NCBI RefSeq assembly: GCF_018998565.1
Contig: NZ_JAHNZO010000015.1
Span: forward strand, 62,001-126,000
Source: Paenibacillus oleatilyticus
Lineage (GTDB): Bacteria; Bacillota; Bacilli; Paenibacillales; NBRC-103111
Reading direction: 5' to 3'
Length of the DNA: 64,000 nt
Shown: piece after piece, positions 45,527 through 53,945 of the stretch
How the letters are laid out: every line of letters starts with the position of its first letter
Numbering within the stretch: position 1 is the first letter of the stretch
The notes under the pieces: generated by a model
Database searches by the model: none
Seen by the model: the letters and a program-made list of their open reading frames with translations, nothing else
Told to the model about the DNA's origin: nothing
Position numbers and translations under genes: made by a program

Positions 45527-47869
45527 TCAAGCACCCGGCTGCGGATCGGCCGAAGGCTTGACGTGCACGGTCAGCAGAGCGCTGTTCCCTGCGCTGAACA
45601 CGAACTGAAGCGCATGGGAGCCTTGCGGCCATTTGGCCAAATACTCCTTTTTCAGCAGGATGGATGTCCCTTGATTGACATAGTCGGTGCCTGCGGTCAA
45701 TGGCCCGTCGGCATCGGAAACCGAGACCAGCGTATTGCCGTTCAGCCGTAGCCCCACGCTGCCGTCTCCCCCGTTCCGCGTGTAATCCATCGATGTGACG
45801 GCCAGTTCGGCATGCGCCTGCGGCAAGCCGGTCGCCTTGATGCCAATGTCGGCGAACGGGATCTTCTGAAACCCGGGCAGCTTGCCAAATAAGGCGGCAT
45901 CGTCCCGCAGCTCGAAGTTGAGGCGCGCCGGATCGGTAAAGCCGGGCTCGCTTTTATCCGCAAACGTGACGTTGTTCTCCACCGTCCCAAGCTCCATATT
46001 GCGATTGTCGCCCGTGATCGGACCGCTGCTTACGATCGCGTTGTTGCGCACGACGTTGTACTTTGGCAGCAATGGCTCATCGCCCAAGATACCGGCAAGC
46101 GTAGGGTAACGCTCGTGCCAGATTTCACTCTGGTAAGGAACCTGATCGAATTTGCTCATGAGCGAATTGTAATTTTTCTCGCCCGGCTTATAATTGCGGG
46201 TCATGAAGGCAACCGCCGTTCCCGAATCGATCACGATGTTGTTTTCGACGATGTTTTCCCGACCGTTCGCGAGCTTGAACGCCTGCTTGCCGATCCGGTA
46301 AAACACATTGCCGCGCATCTCCACGCCGCTCATATAATCGTCCAAATAAATCGCCGCGGTCGATACGCGAAGATCGTTCGCCACAATATCGTGGAAATAG
46401 TTGTAGCGGATCGCGTTGCCGCGCCATACGAAGCTTCTGCCGGAATAAATGGCCGACGCATCGGCCGTTTCTTTGACCACGTCGTATATTTCGTTGTATT
46501 CCATCACGTGGTCGTTGCCCCGGAACTGAATCGCCAGATGGGGCGCATTATGAATCTTGTTGTGTGTCGCCCGGTTGCCTACCCCGTTCAGCTCCACTGC
46601 CGACGTATAAGTCAATTTCACTCTCGCGTAGTTGGAAATTTCGTTGTTGTCGGCATAGTTTCCGGCCGCCGTAAGCGTGGCGAAGTCGCCGCCGTTCAGC
46701 AGGACGCCGCCGTTGCCCATGCTGTAAATGCGCGAGCCGTATACGCCGTTGGACCGGCCGCCGTTAATTTTGACCGCGTACCCGCCCATTTTGCTGATCT
46801 CGCAGTAACGGATTGCGTTGTTTTCCCCGCCGTTGATATCGATCGCATTGCCGCGGTGAACTTCCATCGCAAGACCGCTGAATACGACATGGGACACGTT
46901 GTTCATCGCAATCATATTTTTATCGAATAAGGACAGCTGAACGGTATTTCCCTTGACCGGAACGGGAGGGTAAAAATACAGCTTGCCCGCCTTGCGATCC
47001 AAAACCCATTCCCCCGGGGCATCCAGCTCTTCCAGAATGTTGTAGAAGTAAAAGCGCTGTCCGGCCTTCATCGCATAAGACGACGCCTTGCTCGTCACGA
47101 TCGTTTTACGGTCCTGGTCGATCGATTGGATCGCCAGATCGTTCGTTGCCCAATCGTTGCCCCAGTATCCGAGCATCCATGTGTCTTCGATGCCGCTCCA
47201 CGGGCGAAGTCCGTCGCCTTTGTACGTAAACGTGTATCCGGACCCCTCCTCCGGCGTTTTCACCACCTGTTCGATCGTCGTGAATCCGCTGTTGGGCCAG
47301 CGCGCCAAGGTCATCACGTTGCCGTTAAAAAACAGCTCCGGAGCAACCGACGTAGTCGTGCCGAGAACGCCGTAGTCCGTTATGCCAAGGGCTTTTAAAT
47401 CGACTTGCACGATCTTGCCGCTCGCTTCCTTGGGAAGCCTTGCCAGCACGGCAGGCTCCGTCACCGGTTGAAACAAGGAAGCGTCCAGCGTATCGCCGCC
47501 GGTGAAAACGACCTTTTCCCCAGGGTAAGCCTGGTACACTACAGGCGCTTGCGCCGTTCCGGAATCCTGCTCCTCCAGCTGAAACGTTTTCGTAAACCGG
47601 TACTCCCCGCCCCGAATGTTGACGCTCACGCCCGCTTCGGGGTAGGCGCCGCCGCTTTTCAGCGCGCGCACCGCGTCCCGTGCCCGTTCCAGCGTCGCAA
47701 ACGGCCGGTTCAGTGTACCGTCGTTCGCATCGCTGCCGTCCTTGGCCACGTACAGCTGCGCCGGCGTCCGGCCCTCCTGCGCTTGTCCTTGTCCGGCAGA
47801 GCCCCACCCTCCGCACGCCAGCGCGCCCGCCACCGCCAGCACCGTTAATCTGTTCCATAATCGCATCAT
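45527..47869 (-). CDS. Secreted right-handed beta-helix protein with C-terminal X2 domain
   Basis: A 780-residue secreted protein. Signal peptide to about residue 30, then a pectate-lyase-like N-terminal strand region (YVAKDGSDANDGTLNRPFAT), and a parallel beta-helix with repeated Asn-rich turns (AIRYCEISKMGGYAVKINGG, ATHNKIHNAPHLAIQFRGND). The last 85 residues fit an X2/CBM46-like module (LTAGTDYVNQGTSILLKKEY). Such proteins usually act on plant or bacterial polysaccharides. No catalytic residues could be assigned. An AraC regulator lies just upstream on the same strand, which suggests local control. Confidence 0.83.
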   Translation of the reverse strand: MMRLWNRLTVLAVAGALACGGWGSAGQGQAQEGRTPAQLYVAKDGSDANDGTLNRPFATLERARDAVRALKSGGAYPEAGVSVNIRGGEYRFTKTFQLEEQDSGTAQAPVVYQAYPGEKVVFTGGDTLDASLFQPVTEPAVLARLPKEASGKIVQVDLKALGITDYGVLGTTTSVAPELFFNGNVMTLARWPNSGFTTIEQVVKTPEEGSGYTFTYKGDGLRPWSGIEDTWMLGYWGNDWATNDLAIQSIDQDRKTIVTSKASSYAMKAGQRFYFYNILEELDAPGEWVLDRKAGKLYFYPPVPVKGNTVQLSLFDKNMIAMNNVSHVVFSGLAMEVHRGNAIDINGGENNAIRYCEISKMGGYAVKINGGRSNGVYGSRIYSMGNGGVLLNGGDFATLTAAGNYADNNEISNYARVKLTYTSAVELNGVGNRATHNKIHNAPHLAIQFRGNDHVMEYNEIYDVVKETADASAIYSGRSFVWRGNAIRYNYFHDIVANDLRVSTAAIYLDDYMSGVEMRGNVFYRIGKQAFKLANGRENIVENNIVIDSGTAVAFMTRNYKPGEKNYNSLMSKFDQVPYQSEIWHERYPTLAGILGDEPLLPKYNVVRNNAIVSSGPITGDNRNMELGTVENNVTFADKSEPGFTDPARLNFELRDDAALFGKLPGFQKIPFADIGIKATGLPQAHAELAVTSMDYTRNGGDGSVGLRLNGNTLVSVSDADGPLTAGTDYVNQGTSILLKKEYLAKWPQGSHALQFVFSAGNSALLTVHVKPSADPQPGA

Positions 47870-47881
47870 CTTCGCCCTCCC

Positions 47882-47928
47882 CTATATGATGTGTTGAGCC
47901 GGGCAAGCCCGCCTTTTTCATCATATAG
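47882..47928. promoter_or_regulatory. Nested inverted repeat next to the beta-helix ribosome binding site
   Basis: CTATATGATG (47882-47891) and CATCATATAG (47919-47928) are perfect 10-base complements, enclosing a GGGCAAGCCC hairpin. One arm touches the GGGGAGGG ribosome binding site of the beta-helix gene. It could be an operator, a terminator for the AraC gene or an RNA control hairpin. Confidence 0.55.
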
Positions 47929-47957
47929 CGCTTACATTGGAAGCAGAAGCTGCTGGC

Positions 47958-48839
47958 CTAACCTTTATTGTTGTAAAACAAACCTGTCGGCGTTCCCATC
48001 GTCTCCCTGCCGTATTGCAGCATATTGCGGTAGTCTTTAGGCGCGACGCCGGCATATTTTTTGAACGATGCGGAAAAGTAGGATACGTCGTTAAACCCGG
48101 ACCGGCGAGCGACCTCCTCCACCGTCAAATCGGTGGAAGCGAGCAGTTGCTGCGCCTTCTCCAGCCTCCGTTCGTGAATATATTTCATCGGAGGCATGCC
48201 CATATGTCTTTTGAACATACGAATGAAGTAGTTCGGGTGAAAATGCGCGTGGCCGGACAACTGCTCGACGGTTAGCTCGCTTGCCAAATGCGCGTCGATA
48301 TAGCGCAGCGAGTCGATCAGCTTCCTTTCGGCGTCCGACGATATGCCGTGATGCGGCTTGACAGGCGCCGTGTCCAGAAACAGCGCGATCAAGGAAAATA
48401 GAGCCGCCTGAATATGGACCGCGGACGTCGGCCCCATCGCGTTAAAATGCCGAATCAGCTCACGAAAATGATGCTGCACCAAGGCCGGGTCCAACGCTTT
48501 GACGAGATGGGAGATGCCGAGCAGCTGAAGCACTCTCCCCAGGCGGATATTCGAGCCGAAATGGCACCAGTACATCGTATAGGGCGTCCCCTCGGTGACG
48601 GAAAACGACTGCTCCGTTCCGCCGGGAATGAACATAAACTCGCCCGGCATCGGACGGTATTGCTCATCGCCGACCTGAATCCAGCCTTCTCCGTCGCAGA
48701 TGTAATACAGCTTGTTGTAAAACGGGGTGAAATGCTGCCTTCTCCAATCCCGCGCACATACCGACAGCTTGGCGAACAGCAGCTGAACCCGCAAATTCGA
48801 CAGCTGGCTGTTCAGCAATTGCGCCTTTGCCGTATCCAC
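47958..48839 (-). CDS. AraC-family regulator with cupin domain
   Basis: A 293-residue AraC/XylS regulator. A cupin-like sensor domain (about 20-150; QVGDEQYRPMPGEFMFIPGG) precedes two helix-turn-helices (about 190-285; LTVEQLSGHAHFHPNYFIRM and SGFNDVSYFSASFKKYAGVA). Members of this type generally sense a sugar and activate neighbouring carbohydrate genes. The likely target is the beta-helix gene 88 bases downstream. Confidence 0.92.
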   Translation of the reverse strand: MDTAKAQLLNSQLSNLRVQLLFAKLSVCARDWRRQHFTPFYNKLYYICDGEGWIQVGDEQYRPMPGEFMFIPGGTEQSFSVTEGTPYTMYWCHFGSNIRLGRVLQLLGISHLVKALDPALVQHHFRELIRHFNAMGPTSAVHIQAALFSLIALFLDTAPVKPHHGISSDAERKLIDSLRYIDAHLASELTVEQLSGHAHFHPNYFIRMFKRHMGMPPMKYIHERRLEKAQQLLASTDLTVEEVARRSGFNDVSYFSASFKKYAGVAPKDYRNMLQYGRETMGTPTGLFYNNKG

Positions 48840-48950
48840 TCCCGTCCCTCCCCTCAGCTATCAAAATCAAGCATGACGAGGTTCCGAAGGCTGCGGAATG
48901 TCATCATGCTTTTGGTCATCATTTTCTTTTCATGAGCCTTCCGGCAAGCT

Positions 48951-49355
48951 TCATTCCGCCGGAGGCCGGGAATTTCCGCCATGCGCCAAATCGTAGTCGG
49001 CTCTCGCCGCCTCGACATGCGGGTAATTTACTCTTGCCCATTGCCTTAGCTCTTTCATCGGTTGAAGCAGCGTTTCGCCCAGCGGGGTTAGCGAATAGTC
49101 GACGGTTGGGGGCACGGTTGGGGTAACATGGCGTCGCACCAGCCCGTCCCGCTCCAGCTTCCGGACCGTTTGTGTCAGCATTTTTTTGGAAATCCCGTCG
49201 ATTCTTCTTCCCATTTCCCCGTAGCGGACGCTCCCGTCTTTCAGGGTGTACATGACGAGCGCCGTCCATTTGTCGGATATCAATTCAAGAACTCTGCTGT
49301 AGACGCAAGTCGCCGGCGAGTTTCGGAATGGTCTTGTTTCGGGTGAAGACGTCAA
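48951..49355 (-). CDS. HxlR-family transcriptional regulator (TTG start)
   Basis: A 134-residue winged-helix protein: CVYSRVLELISDKWTALVMY, RYGEMGRRIDGISKKMLTQT and VDYSLTPLGETLLQPM are the HxlR core. The start is TTG at 49355 with GGAGGG seven bases upstream. It is divergent from the lactonase-like gene, which it probably controls; HxlR proteins often respond to aldehydes or redox-active compounds. Confidence 0.9.
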   Translation of the reverse strand: MTSSPETRPFRNSPATCVYSRVLELISDKWTALVMYTLKDGSVRYGEMGRRIDGISKKMLTQTVRKLERDGLVRRHVTPTVPPTVDYSLTPLGETLLQPMKELRQWARVNYPHVEAARADYDLAHGGNSRPPAE

Positions 49356-49524
49356 ATGCTTTCCCTCCTATGCACCTCGAAGTATCCAGGACACCAAAAA
49401 GTTCCTACTTTTGTAATTTTAGTTTATCTACTATTGTATGTCTATACCGCCCGCCAAAGTTGAAATCCGGAGCATGAGCGAGCGTACAAGCGAATATATT
49501 TGTTTACTAATGGGAGGAATGAAC

Positions 49525-50373
49525 ATGTCAAATCTAGCGAAAGCCCGGCCCAAGCTATATGTGATGGACAACGGCCGGATGAGCATGGACAAAAACTGGA
49601 TGATCGCCATGCACAATCCGGCGACGATCAACAACCCCAATGCGCAGACGCAGTTCGTGGAATTTCCGATCTACACCGTATTGATCGATCATCCGGAAGG
49701 GAAAATTTTGTTCGATACGTCCTGCAACCCGAACTCGATGGGCGCTCAAGGACGCTGGACCCAAGCGACCCAGCAGGCGTTCCCCTGGAAGGCAAGTGAG
49801 GAATGCTACCTCCATAACCGGCTGGAGCAGCTGAAAGTAAGACCCGAGGACATCAAGTTCGTGATTGCCTCCCATTTGCATCTGGACCATGCCGGATGCC
49901 TGGAGATGTTCACGAACGCGACGATTATCGTCCACGAGGACGAGTTGAACGGCGCGCTGCAATCCTATGCCCGCAATCAAAAAGAAGGCGGTTATATTTG
50001 GGCGGACATCGACGCGTGGATCAAAAATCATTTGCAGTGGAAAACGGTCAAGCGCAATGAAGATAACCTGGATCTGGCCGATGGGATCAAGATTCTTAAT
50101 TTTGGAAGCGGCCATGCCTGGGGCATGATAGGCTTGCACGTCGACATGCCGGAAACGGGCGGGATCATCCTCGCTTCCGATGCCGTCTATACGGCGGAAA
50201 GCTTCGGCCCGCCGGTCAGGCCGCCAGGCATTTTGTACGATTCGCTCGGTTACCGGAGCGCGGTGGAGAAAATCCGCACGTTGGCTAAGCGAACGAAGTC
50301 CCAAGTGTGGTTTGGACACGATGCGAATCAATTCCAAACGTTCCGCAAATCGACTGAAGGATATTACCAGTAA
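49525..50373 (+). CDS. N-acyl homoserine lactonase-type metallo-beta-lactamase-fold hydrolase
   Basis: A 282-residue hydrolase with zinc ligands in SHLHLDHAG, a later histidine in GSGHAWGMIGL, the aspartate in ILASDAVYTAE and a final histidine in GHDANQF. This matches the AiiA/AttM-type lactonases that open the lactone ring of acyl-homoserine lactone signals. The start at 49525 follows GGGAGG. Paenibacillus-type cells do not use these signals themselves, so interference with Gram-negative neighbours is plausible but activity is unproven; related enzymes act on other lactones. Divergent HxlR regulator upstream. Confidence 0.85.
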   Translation: MSNLAKARPKLYVMDNGRMSMDKNWMIAMHNPATINNPNAQTQFVEFPIYTVLIDHPEGKILFDTSCNPNSMGAQGRWTQATQQAFPWKASEECYLHNRLEQLKVRPEDIKFVIASHLHLDHAGCLEMFTNATIIVHEDELNGALQSYARNQKEGGYIWADIDAWIKNHLQWKTVKRNEDNLDLADGIKILNFGSGHAWGMIGLHVDMPETGGIILASDAVYTAESFGPPVRPPGILYDSLGYRSAVEKIRTLAKRTKSQVWFGHDANQFQTFRKSTEGYYQ

Positions 50374-50381
50374 AAATTTTC

Positions 50382-50408
50382 GGACATTCGAAAGGAAATG
50401 TCCTGTTT
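50382..50408 (+). terminator. Terminator of the lactonase gene
   Basis: GGACATT pairs with AATGTCC around an eight-base loop, followed by a T-rich tract; it starts nine bases after the stop codon. Confidence 0.7.
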
Positions 50409-50469
50409 GTACCGAATAGTTTTGTATCGACATTCTGACGCAAGCATCAAACAATTGCATACTTGATCG

Positions 50470-50640
50470 ATAAGGTGCCTTTGCGCAGAGCAAAGGGTAA
50501 CAGGGAATCGGGTGCAAATCCCGAGCGGTCCCGCCACTGTATTCGGGGAGTTTCTTTCCAAGACGTCACTCGATTCACCCATCGGGGAAGGCGAAAGAAA
50601 ACGACGATCCGAGAGCCAGGAGACCTACCTTATGGATGCA
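50470..50640 (+). ncRNA. Cobalamin riboswitch upstream of cbiMNQO
   Basis: The aptamer begins with AGGTGCC and the GGGAATC / GTGCAAATCCCGAGC arm. The GGTCCCGCCACTGTA core follows and it closes with the B12 box GAGCCAGGAGACCTACC. This order is diagnostic of AdoCbl-type riboswitches. High cobalamin would favour the terminator at 50728 and so stop cobalt uptake. Confidence 0.95.
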
Positions 50641-50727
50641 CCCCAAAGCCTTCGCGGAAAGGAGCGGTGTACGAACATAGCCGGACAATGATCTGTGTGC
50701 ATTGTCGTTTATTGGCACGCGTACCCG

Positions 50728-50755
50728 AGACCCATCCTACAGGATGGGTCTTTTT
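50728..50755 (+). terminator. Riboswitch-controlled terminator before cbiM
   Basis: Ten-base stem AGACCCATCC/GGATGGGTCT with a TACA loop and five T residues. A hairpin with GACAATG and CATTGTC just before it (50685-50707) may take part in switching. Confidence 0.88.
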
Positions 50756-50789
50756 CAGGTTTACGAGTATCGTTCAGGAGGAAAAATGG

Positions 50790-51557
50790 ATGAAAAAGAA
50801 AAAGACGATCGGCACCCTGCTTTTAGTAAGCGGTTTAACGCTGTATTTGTCGTTGAACGCGCCCGAATCCGCTTACGCCATGCACATTATGGAAGGATTT
50901 CTTCCGTTCGGCTGGGCCGTTTTCTGGTGGGCTGCCTTTCTGCCCTTCTTCATTCTCGGGCTGCGAGCGCTCCGGAAAATAACGAAGGAAACGCCGGAGC
51001 TGAAAATTATGCTCGGTCTGGCCGGGGCCTTCACCTTCGTGCTGTCGGCACTGAAAATTCCGTCCGTGACGGGAAGCAGCTCGCATCCGACGGGCACAGG
51101 GCTCGGAGCGGTCATGTTCGGTCCGCTGCCGATGAGCGTGCTGGGCTCCATCGTGCTGCTGTTTCAAGCTCTGCTGCTTGCCCACGGCGGGCTGACGACC
51201 CTCGGAGCCAACGCGTTCTCCATGGCTGTCGCAGGTCCGTTCGTAGGTTACATGGTGTACAAAGGAATGATGAAGTCGACCGGCAAGCAAAAGCTGTCTA
51301 TCTTCACGGCGGCGGCGCTCGCCGACCTGTCCACTTACATCGTAACGTCGCTTCAGCTGGCGCTCGCTTTTCCGGCCGAGCAAGGCGGCGTGGCGGCCTC
51401 GCTTCTCAAATTCGGCGGCATCTTCGCCGTAACGCAAATTCCGCTGGCCATCAGCGAAGGACTGCTGACCGTATTAATCTGGAACTGGCTGCAAGCCTAC
51501 AGCTCGGAAGAGCTGTCGCTGCTGCAGCGTAAAATGAAAGGAGCGCGCGAGCTATGA
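50790..51557 (+). CDS. cbiM: Cobalt ECF transporter substrate-specific component CbiM
   Basis: A 255-residue protein. After a signal-like first helix the mature start is [20 protein letters not shown], the N-terminal metal-binding Met-His of CbiM. Further marks are [18 protein letters not shown] and [15 protein letters not shown]. It binds cobalt for vitamin B12 synthesis. The start at 50790 follows CAGGAGGAAAA; the frame open upstream runs through the riboswitch and is not coding. Confidence 0.96.
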   Translation: MKKKKTIGTLLLVSGLTLYLSLNAPESAYAMHIMEGFLPFGWAVFWWAAFLPFFILGLRALRKITKETPELKIMLGLAGAFTFVLSALKIPSVTGSSSHPTGTGLGAVMFGPLPMSVLGSIVLLFQALLLAHGGLTTLGANAFSMAVAGPFVGYMVYKGMMKSTGKQKLSIFTAAALADLSTYIVTSLQLALAFPAEQGGVAASLLKFGGIFAVTQIPLAISEGLLTVLIWNWLQAYSSEELSLLQRKMKGAREL

Positions 51558-51838
51558 AAACCGCAACCAAAAACATCCTGCTGCTTGCCGCCGTCGTCCT
51601 GCTGGCCGTGCTGCCGCTGCTCTTCGTGAATGGGGAGTTCGGCGGTGCCGACGGCGCCGCCGAAGAAATGATCAAGACGATCCAACCGTCCTACGAGCCC
51701 TGGTTCTCGTCGCTGCTGGAGCCGCCGGCCGAAACCGAAAGCATGCTTTTCGCGCTGCAGGCCGCCATCGGAGCCGGATTTATCGGGTACGTGATCGGCC
51801 TGTTCCGGGGTAAGGCGTCCAAGTCGAAGCCGCAATGA
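51554..51838 (+). CDS. cbiN: Cobalt transport component CbiN
   Basis: A 94-residue protein with two membrane helices (about 8-25 and 64-83) around a short outer loop, [20 protein letters not shown], characteristic of CbiN. It overlaps cbiM by ATGA and helps CbiM load metal. Order cbiMNQO is complete. Confidence 0.95.
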   Translation: MKTATKNILLLAAVVLLAVLPLLFVNGEFGGADGAAEEMIKTIQPSYEPWFSSLLEPPAETESMLFALQAAIGAGFIGYVIGLFRGKASKSKPQ

Positions 51839-52638
51839 TTCGGCTGATCGATTCGCTTTCTTACAGCAACCGGCTGCGCGGCATGTCCCCGATGTGGAAA
51901 TGCGGCTTCGCGGCCGCGCTGTTCATGCTGTCGTACGGATCGCATCCTCCCGTCCAGGCGGCGATTTTCGCCTGGATGATCGTGTGGGTCGTCCGGTATG
52001 CCCGAATTCCGCTAAAAGCTCATATGGTGATGCTGGGAACGGCTTGCCTGTTTTTTATCGCCAGTCTGCCGGCTCTGCTCATCGAGATCCAGCCGGGAAG
52101 CGCCGCCGCTCCCGGCTCCTCTGCGTTCGTTCTATGGTCCCGGCCGTACGGGTCCGTCTATATCACCGAGACAGGGCTGCATACGGCTGCGGCGTTGTTC
52201 ATGCGGGCGGCGGCCTGCTTGTCGGCCGTTTCGTTCGTCATGTTCACGACCCCGGTGGCCGAGCTGTTTCAAGTGATGAAACGGCTGCGGGTTCCGGTTC
52301 TGGTGCTTGAGCTGATGCTGATCACGTACCGCTTCCTGTTTATTTTGACGGAGACGGCGCACGATCTGTATACCGCGCAGCGGGCCCGCGGAGGACACAA
52401 CGGCTTTCGCGGTAAGCTGAACGACACGGCGATGCTGATCGTCCGGCTGTTCGTCAAGACGATGCACCGCTACAAAGGATTGTCGCACGGTCTTGTCTCC
52501 AGAGGATTTACCGAGGAAATCCGTCTTGCCCCTTACCGGGCCGGTACGGTTTCTGCCCGATACCGCCTCGAAAGCGGCATCGGCGTCGCGATATTATTGC
52601 TGCTGGAGTGTTGGCTCCGCTGGAGGGGAATCGTATGA
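51835..52638 (+). CDS. cbiQ: Cobalt ECF transporter T component CbiQ
   Basis: A 267-residue membrane scaffold of the energy-coupling-factor type, starting [19 protein letters not shown]. The Ala-Arg-Gly motif is present (AQRARGG), and a later SHGLVSRGF contacts the ATPase. It starts inside the cbiN stop codon. Confidence 0.95.
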   Translation: MIRLIDSLSYSNRLRGMSPMWKCGFAAALFMLSYGSHPPVQAAIFAWMIVWVVRYARIPLKAHMVMLGTACLFFIASLPALLIEIQPGSAAAPGSSAFVLWSRPYGSVYITETGLHTAAALFMRAAACLSAVSFVMFTTPVAELFQVMKRLRVPVLVLELMLITYRFLFILTETAHDLYTAQRARGGHNGFRGKLNDTAMLIVRLFVKTMHRYKGLSHGLVSRGFTEEIRLAPYRAGTVSARYRLESGIGVAILLLLECWLRWRGIV

Positions 52639-53486
52639 AACCGATGTTGGAAGCGCTGGACCTCCGGTACAGCTATCCCGGCACCCGGGAGGAAGCGCTG
52701 CGAAGCTTGACCTTAACGATACCGCAAGGAAAAAAGACGGCGATCTGCGGCCACAACGGGTCCGGCAAGTCGACCTTTTTCCTGCATGCGATCGGCATCC
52801 ACCGCCCCGCTTCGGGACAGCTGAAGCTGAAGGGCGCGCCTCTATCGTACCGCCGCGACGACCTGCTGCGGCTTCGGCGGCAGATCGGTCTTGTTTTCCA
52901 GGACCCGGAGCAGCAGCTGATCTTGAATACGCCCTACGAAGACGTCTCCTACGGTCTGCGCAATGCCGGACTCCCGGAGGACGAGATTGCCGTCCGTACA
53001 GAGCGGATGCTGCTCTCCATGGGGCTGAAGCCTCTCGCCGACACCCCGCTGCATCAACTGAGTCTGGGGCAAAAGAAGCGCGTCGCGCTGGCGGGTGTGC
53101 TCGTGCTGGAGCCCGAGCTTCTGCTGCTGGACGAGCCGACGGCTTACCTCGACCGCTTGTCCGAGCGGCAGCTGCTGGAGGAGCTGGACCTCGCCCAAGA
53201 GCAGGGGATTACGGTTGCAATGGCGACCCACGACATGAATCTGGCCTACGCTTGGGCCGATTGGGTGCTGGTCATGGACCAAGGCACATGCTGTATGGCG
53301 GGACCGCCGCACGAAGTGTTCGCCGACGAAGAGAAGCTGCGCCAGCTTGGACTGGAGCCGCCGATGCTGCTGGAGCTTTGGCAAGCGCTCCCGGCGGCCG
53401 TTCGCAGAAGCCATACCCCGCCCCGCAGCATCGAAGCGATGAAAGCTTTTTTGCAAAGCGGCTATGGGGCCGCAGGCGCTCTTTAG
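52635..53486 (+). CDS. cbiO: Cobalt ECF transporter ATPase CbiO
   Basis: A 283-residue ATPase: Walker A GHNGSGKST, Q-loop GLVFQDPEQQLI, signature LSLGQKKRVALAGVL and Walker B LLLLDEPTAYLD. The C-terminus carries the family's extra segment (LWQALPAAVRRS). Start at 52635 overlaps cbiQ by ATGA and follows TGGAGGGG. Confidence 0.95.
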   Translation: MKPMLEALDLRYSYPGTREEALRSLTLTIPQGKKTAICGHNGSGKSTFFLHAIGIHRPASGQLKLKGAPLSYRRDDLLRLRRQIGLVFQDPEQQLILNTPYEDVSYGLRNAGLPEDEIAVRTERMLLSMGLKPLADTPLHQLSLGQKKRVALAGVLVLEPELLLLDEPTAYLDRLSERQLLEELDLAQEQGITVAMATHDMNLAYAWADWVLVMDQGTCCMAGPPHEVFADEEKLRQLGLEPPMLLELWQALPAAVRRSHTPPRSIEAMKAFLQSGYGAAGAL

Positions 53487-53542
53487 CAAGCAAACCAAGC
53501 GGCTCCGCCTCCGCTGGAAATACTGCCTTTTTAAAATAATAC

Positions 53543-53571
53543 TTGTATCATTATCGGTTTAGTTGTATATT
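53543..53571 (+). promoter_or_regulatory. Promoter of the metE riboswitch transcript
   Basis: TTGTAT, 17 bases, TATATT: a good sigma-A-type promoter about 30 bases upstream of the riboswitch aptamer. Confidence 0.7.
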
Positions 53572-53599
53572 GTTACAGAATCACAACTGAATATTGTGG

Positions 53600-53785
53600 G
53601 AACAGGTGCTCCCCTACGTTCGCGTATCGGAGCTTAAAAGGGAAGCCGGTGAAAAACCGGCGCGGTCCCGCCACTGTAACGGAGGAGTTTTACGCCATAC
53701 TTAGCCACTGATCTGCGGATTGGGAAGGCCGGCGCAAGACCATGATTCCGGAGCCAGGAGACCTGCCTGTTCTGACAGCACTGCT
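53600..53785 (+). ncRNA. Cobalamin riboswitch upstream of metE
   Basis: Aptamer with CAGGTGCTC at its start, GGGAAGCCGGTGAAAAACCGG, the GCGGTCCCGCCACTGTAA core and the GGAGCCAGGAGACCTGCC box. When cobalamin is present the cell can use the B12-dependent methionine synthase, so repression of metE is expected. Confidence 0.96.
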
Positions 53786-53815
53786 TTACCTACGGGAGAT
53801 AGGGAGGTGTTAAAG

Positions 53816-53875
53816 ATGGCAGCCGCCGTACGTATTCAACGAGGGGCATCTTTATCCTTTTTCGCTTTAGGGTAA
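53816..53875 (+). CDS. Possible 19-residue leader peptide inside the metE leader
   Basis: ATG at 53816 follows GGGAGGTG by six bases. The frame encodes MAAAVRIQRGASLSFFALG and stops within the 3' arm of the terminator. Ribosomes here would cover the terminator stem. No run of methionine or another regulatory residue is present, so classical attenuation is not evident. It may be a real small gene or a chance ORF. Confidence 0.4.
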   Translation: MAAAVRIQRGASLSFFALG

Positions 53876-53889
53876 AGATGCCTTTTTTT
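53845..53889 (+). terminator. Riboswitch-controlled terminator before metE
   Basis: GGCATCTTTA and TAAAGATGCC form the stem, with a run of seven T residues after it. It lies 60 bases after the aptamer. Confidence 0.9.
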
Positions 53890-53945
53890 GTATGTTCAGC
53901 AGGAAAAAGTCAGATAAAAAACAAAACCTGAGGAGGCATATAAAC

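Noticed and set aside
50463..50789. In-frame upstream extension of cbiM
   Set aside because: It runs through the cobalamin aptamer and terminator. The real start is the ATG at 50790 next to CAGGAGG.
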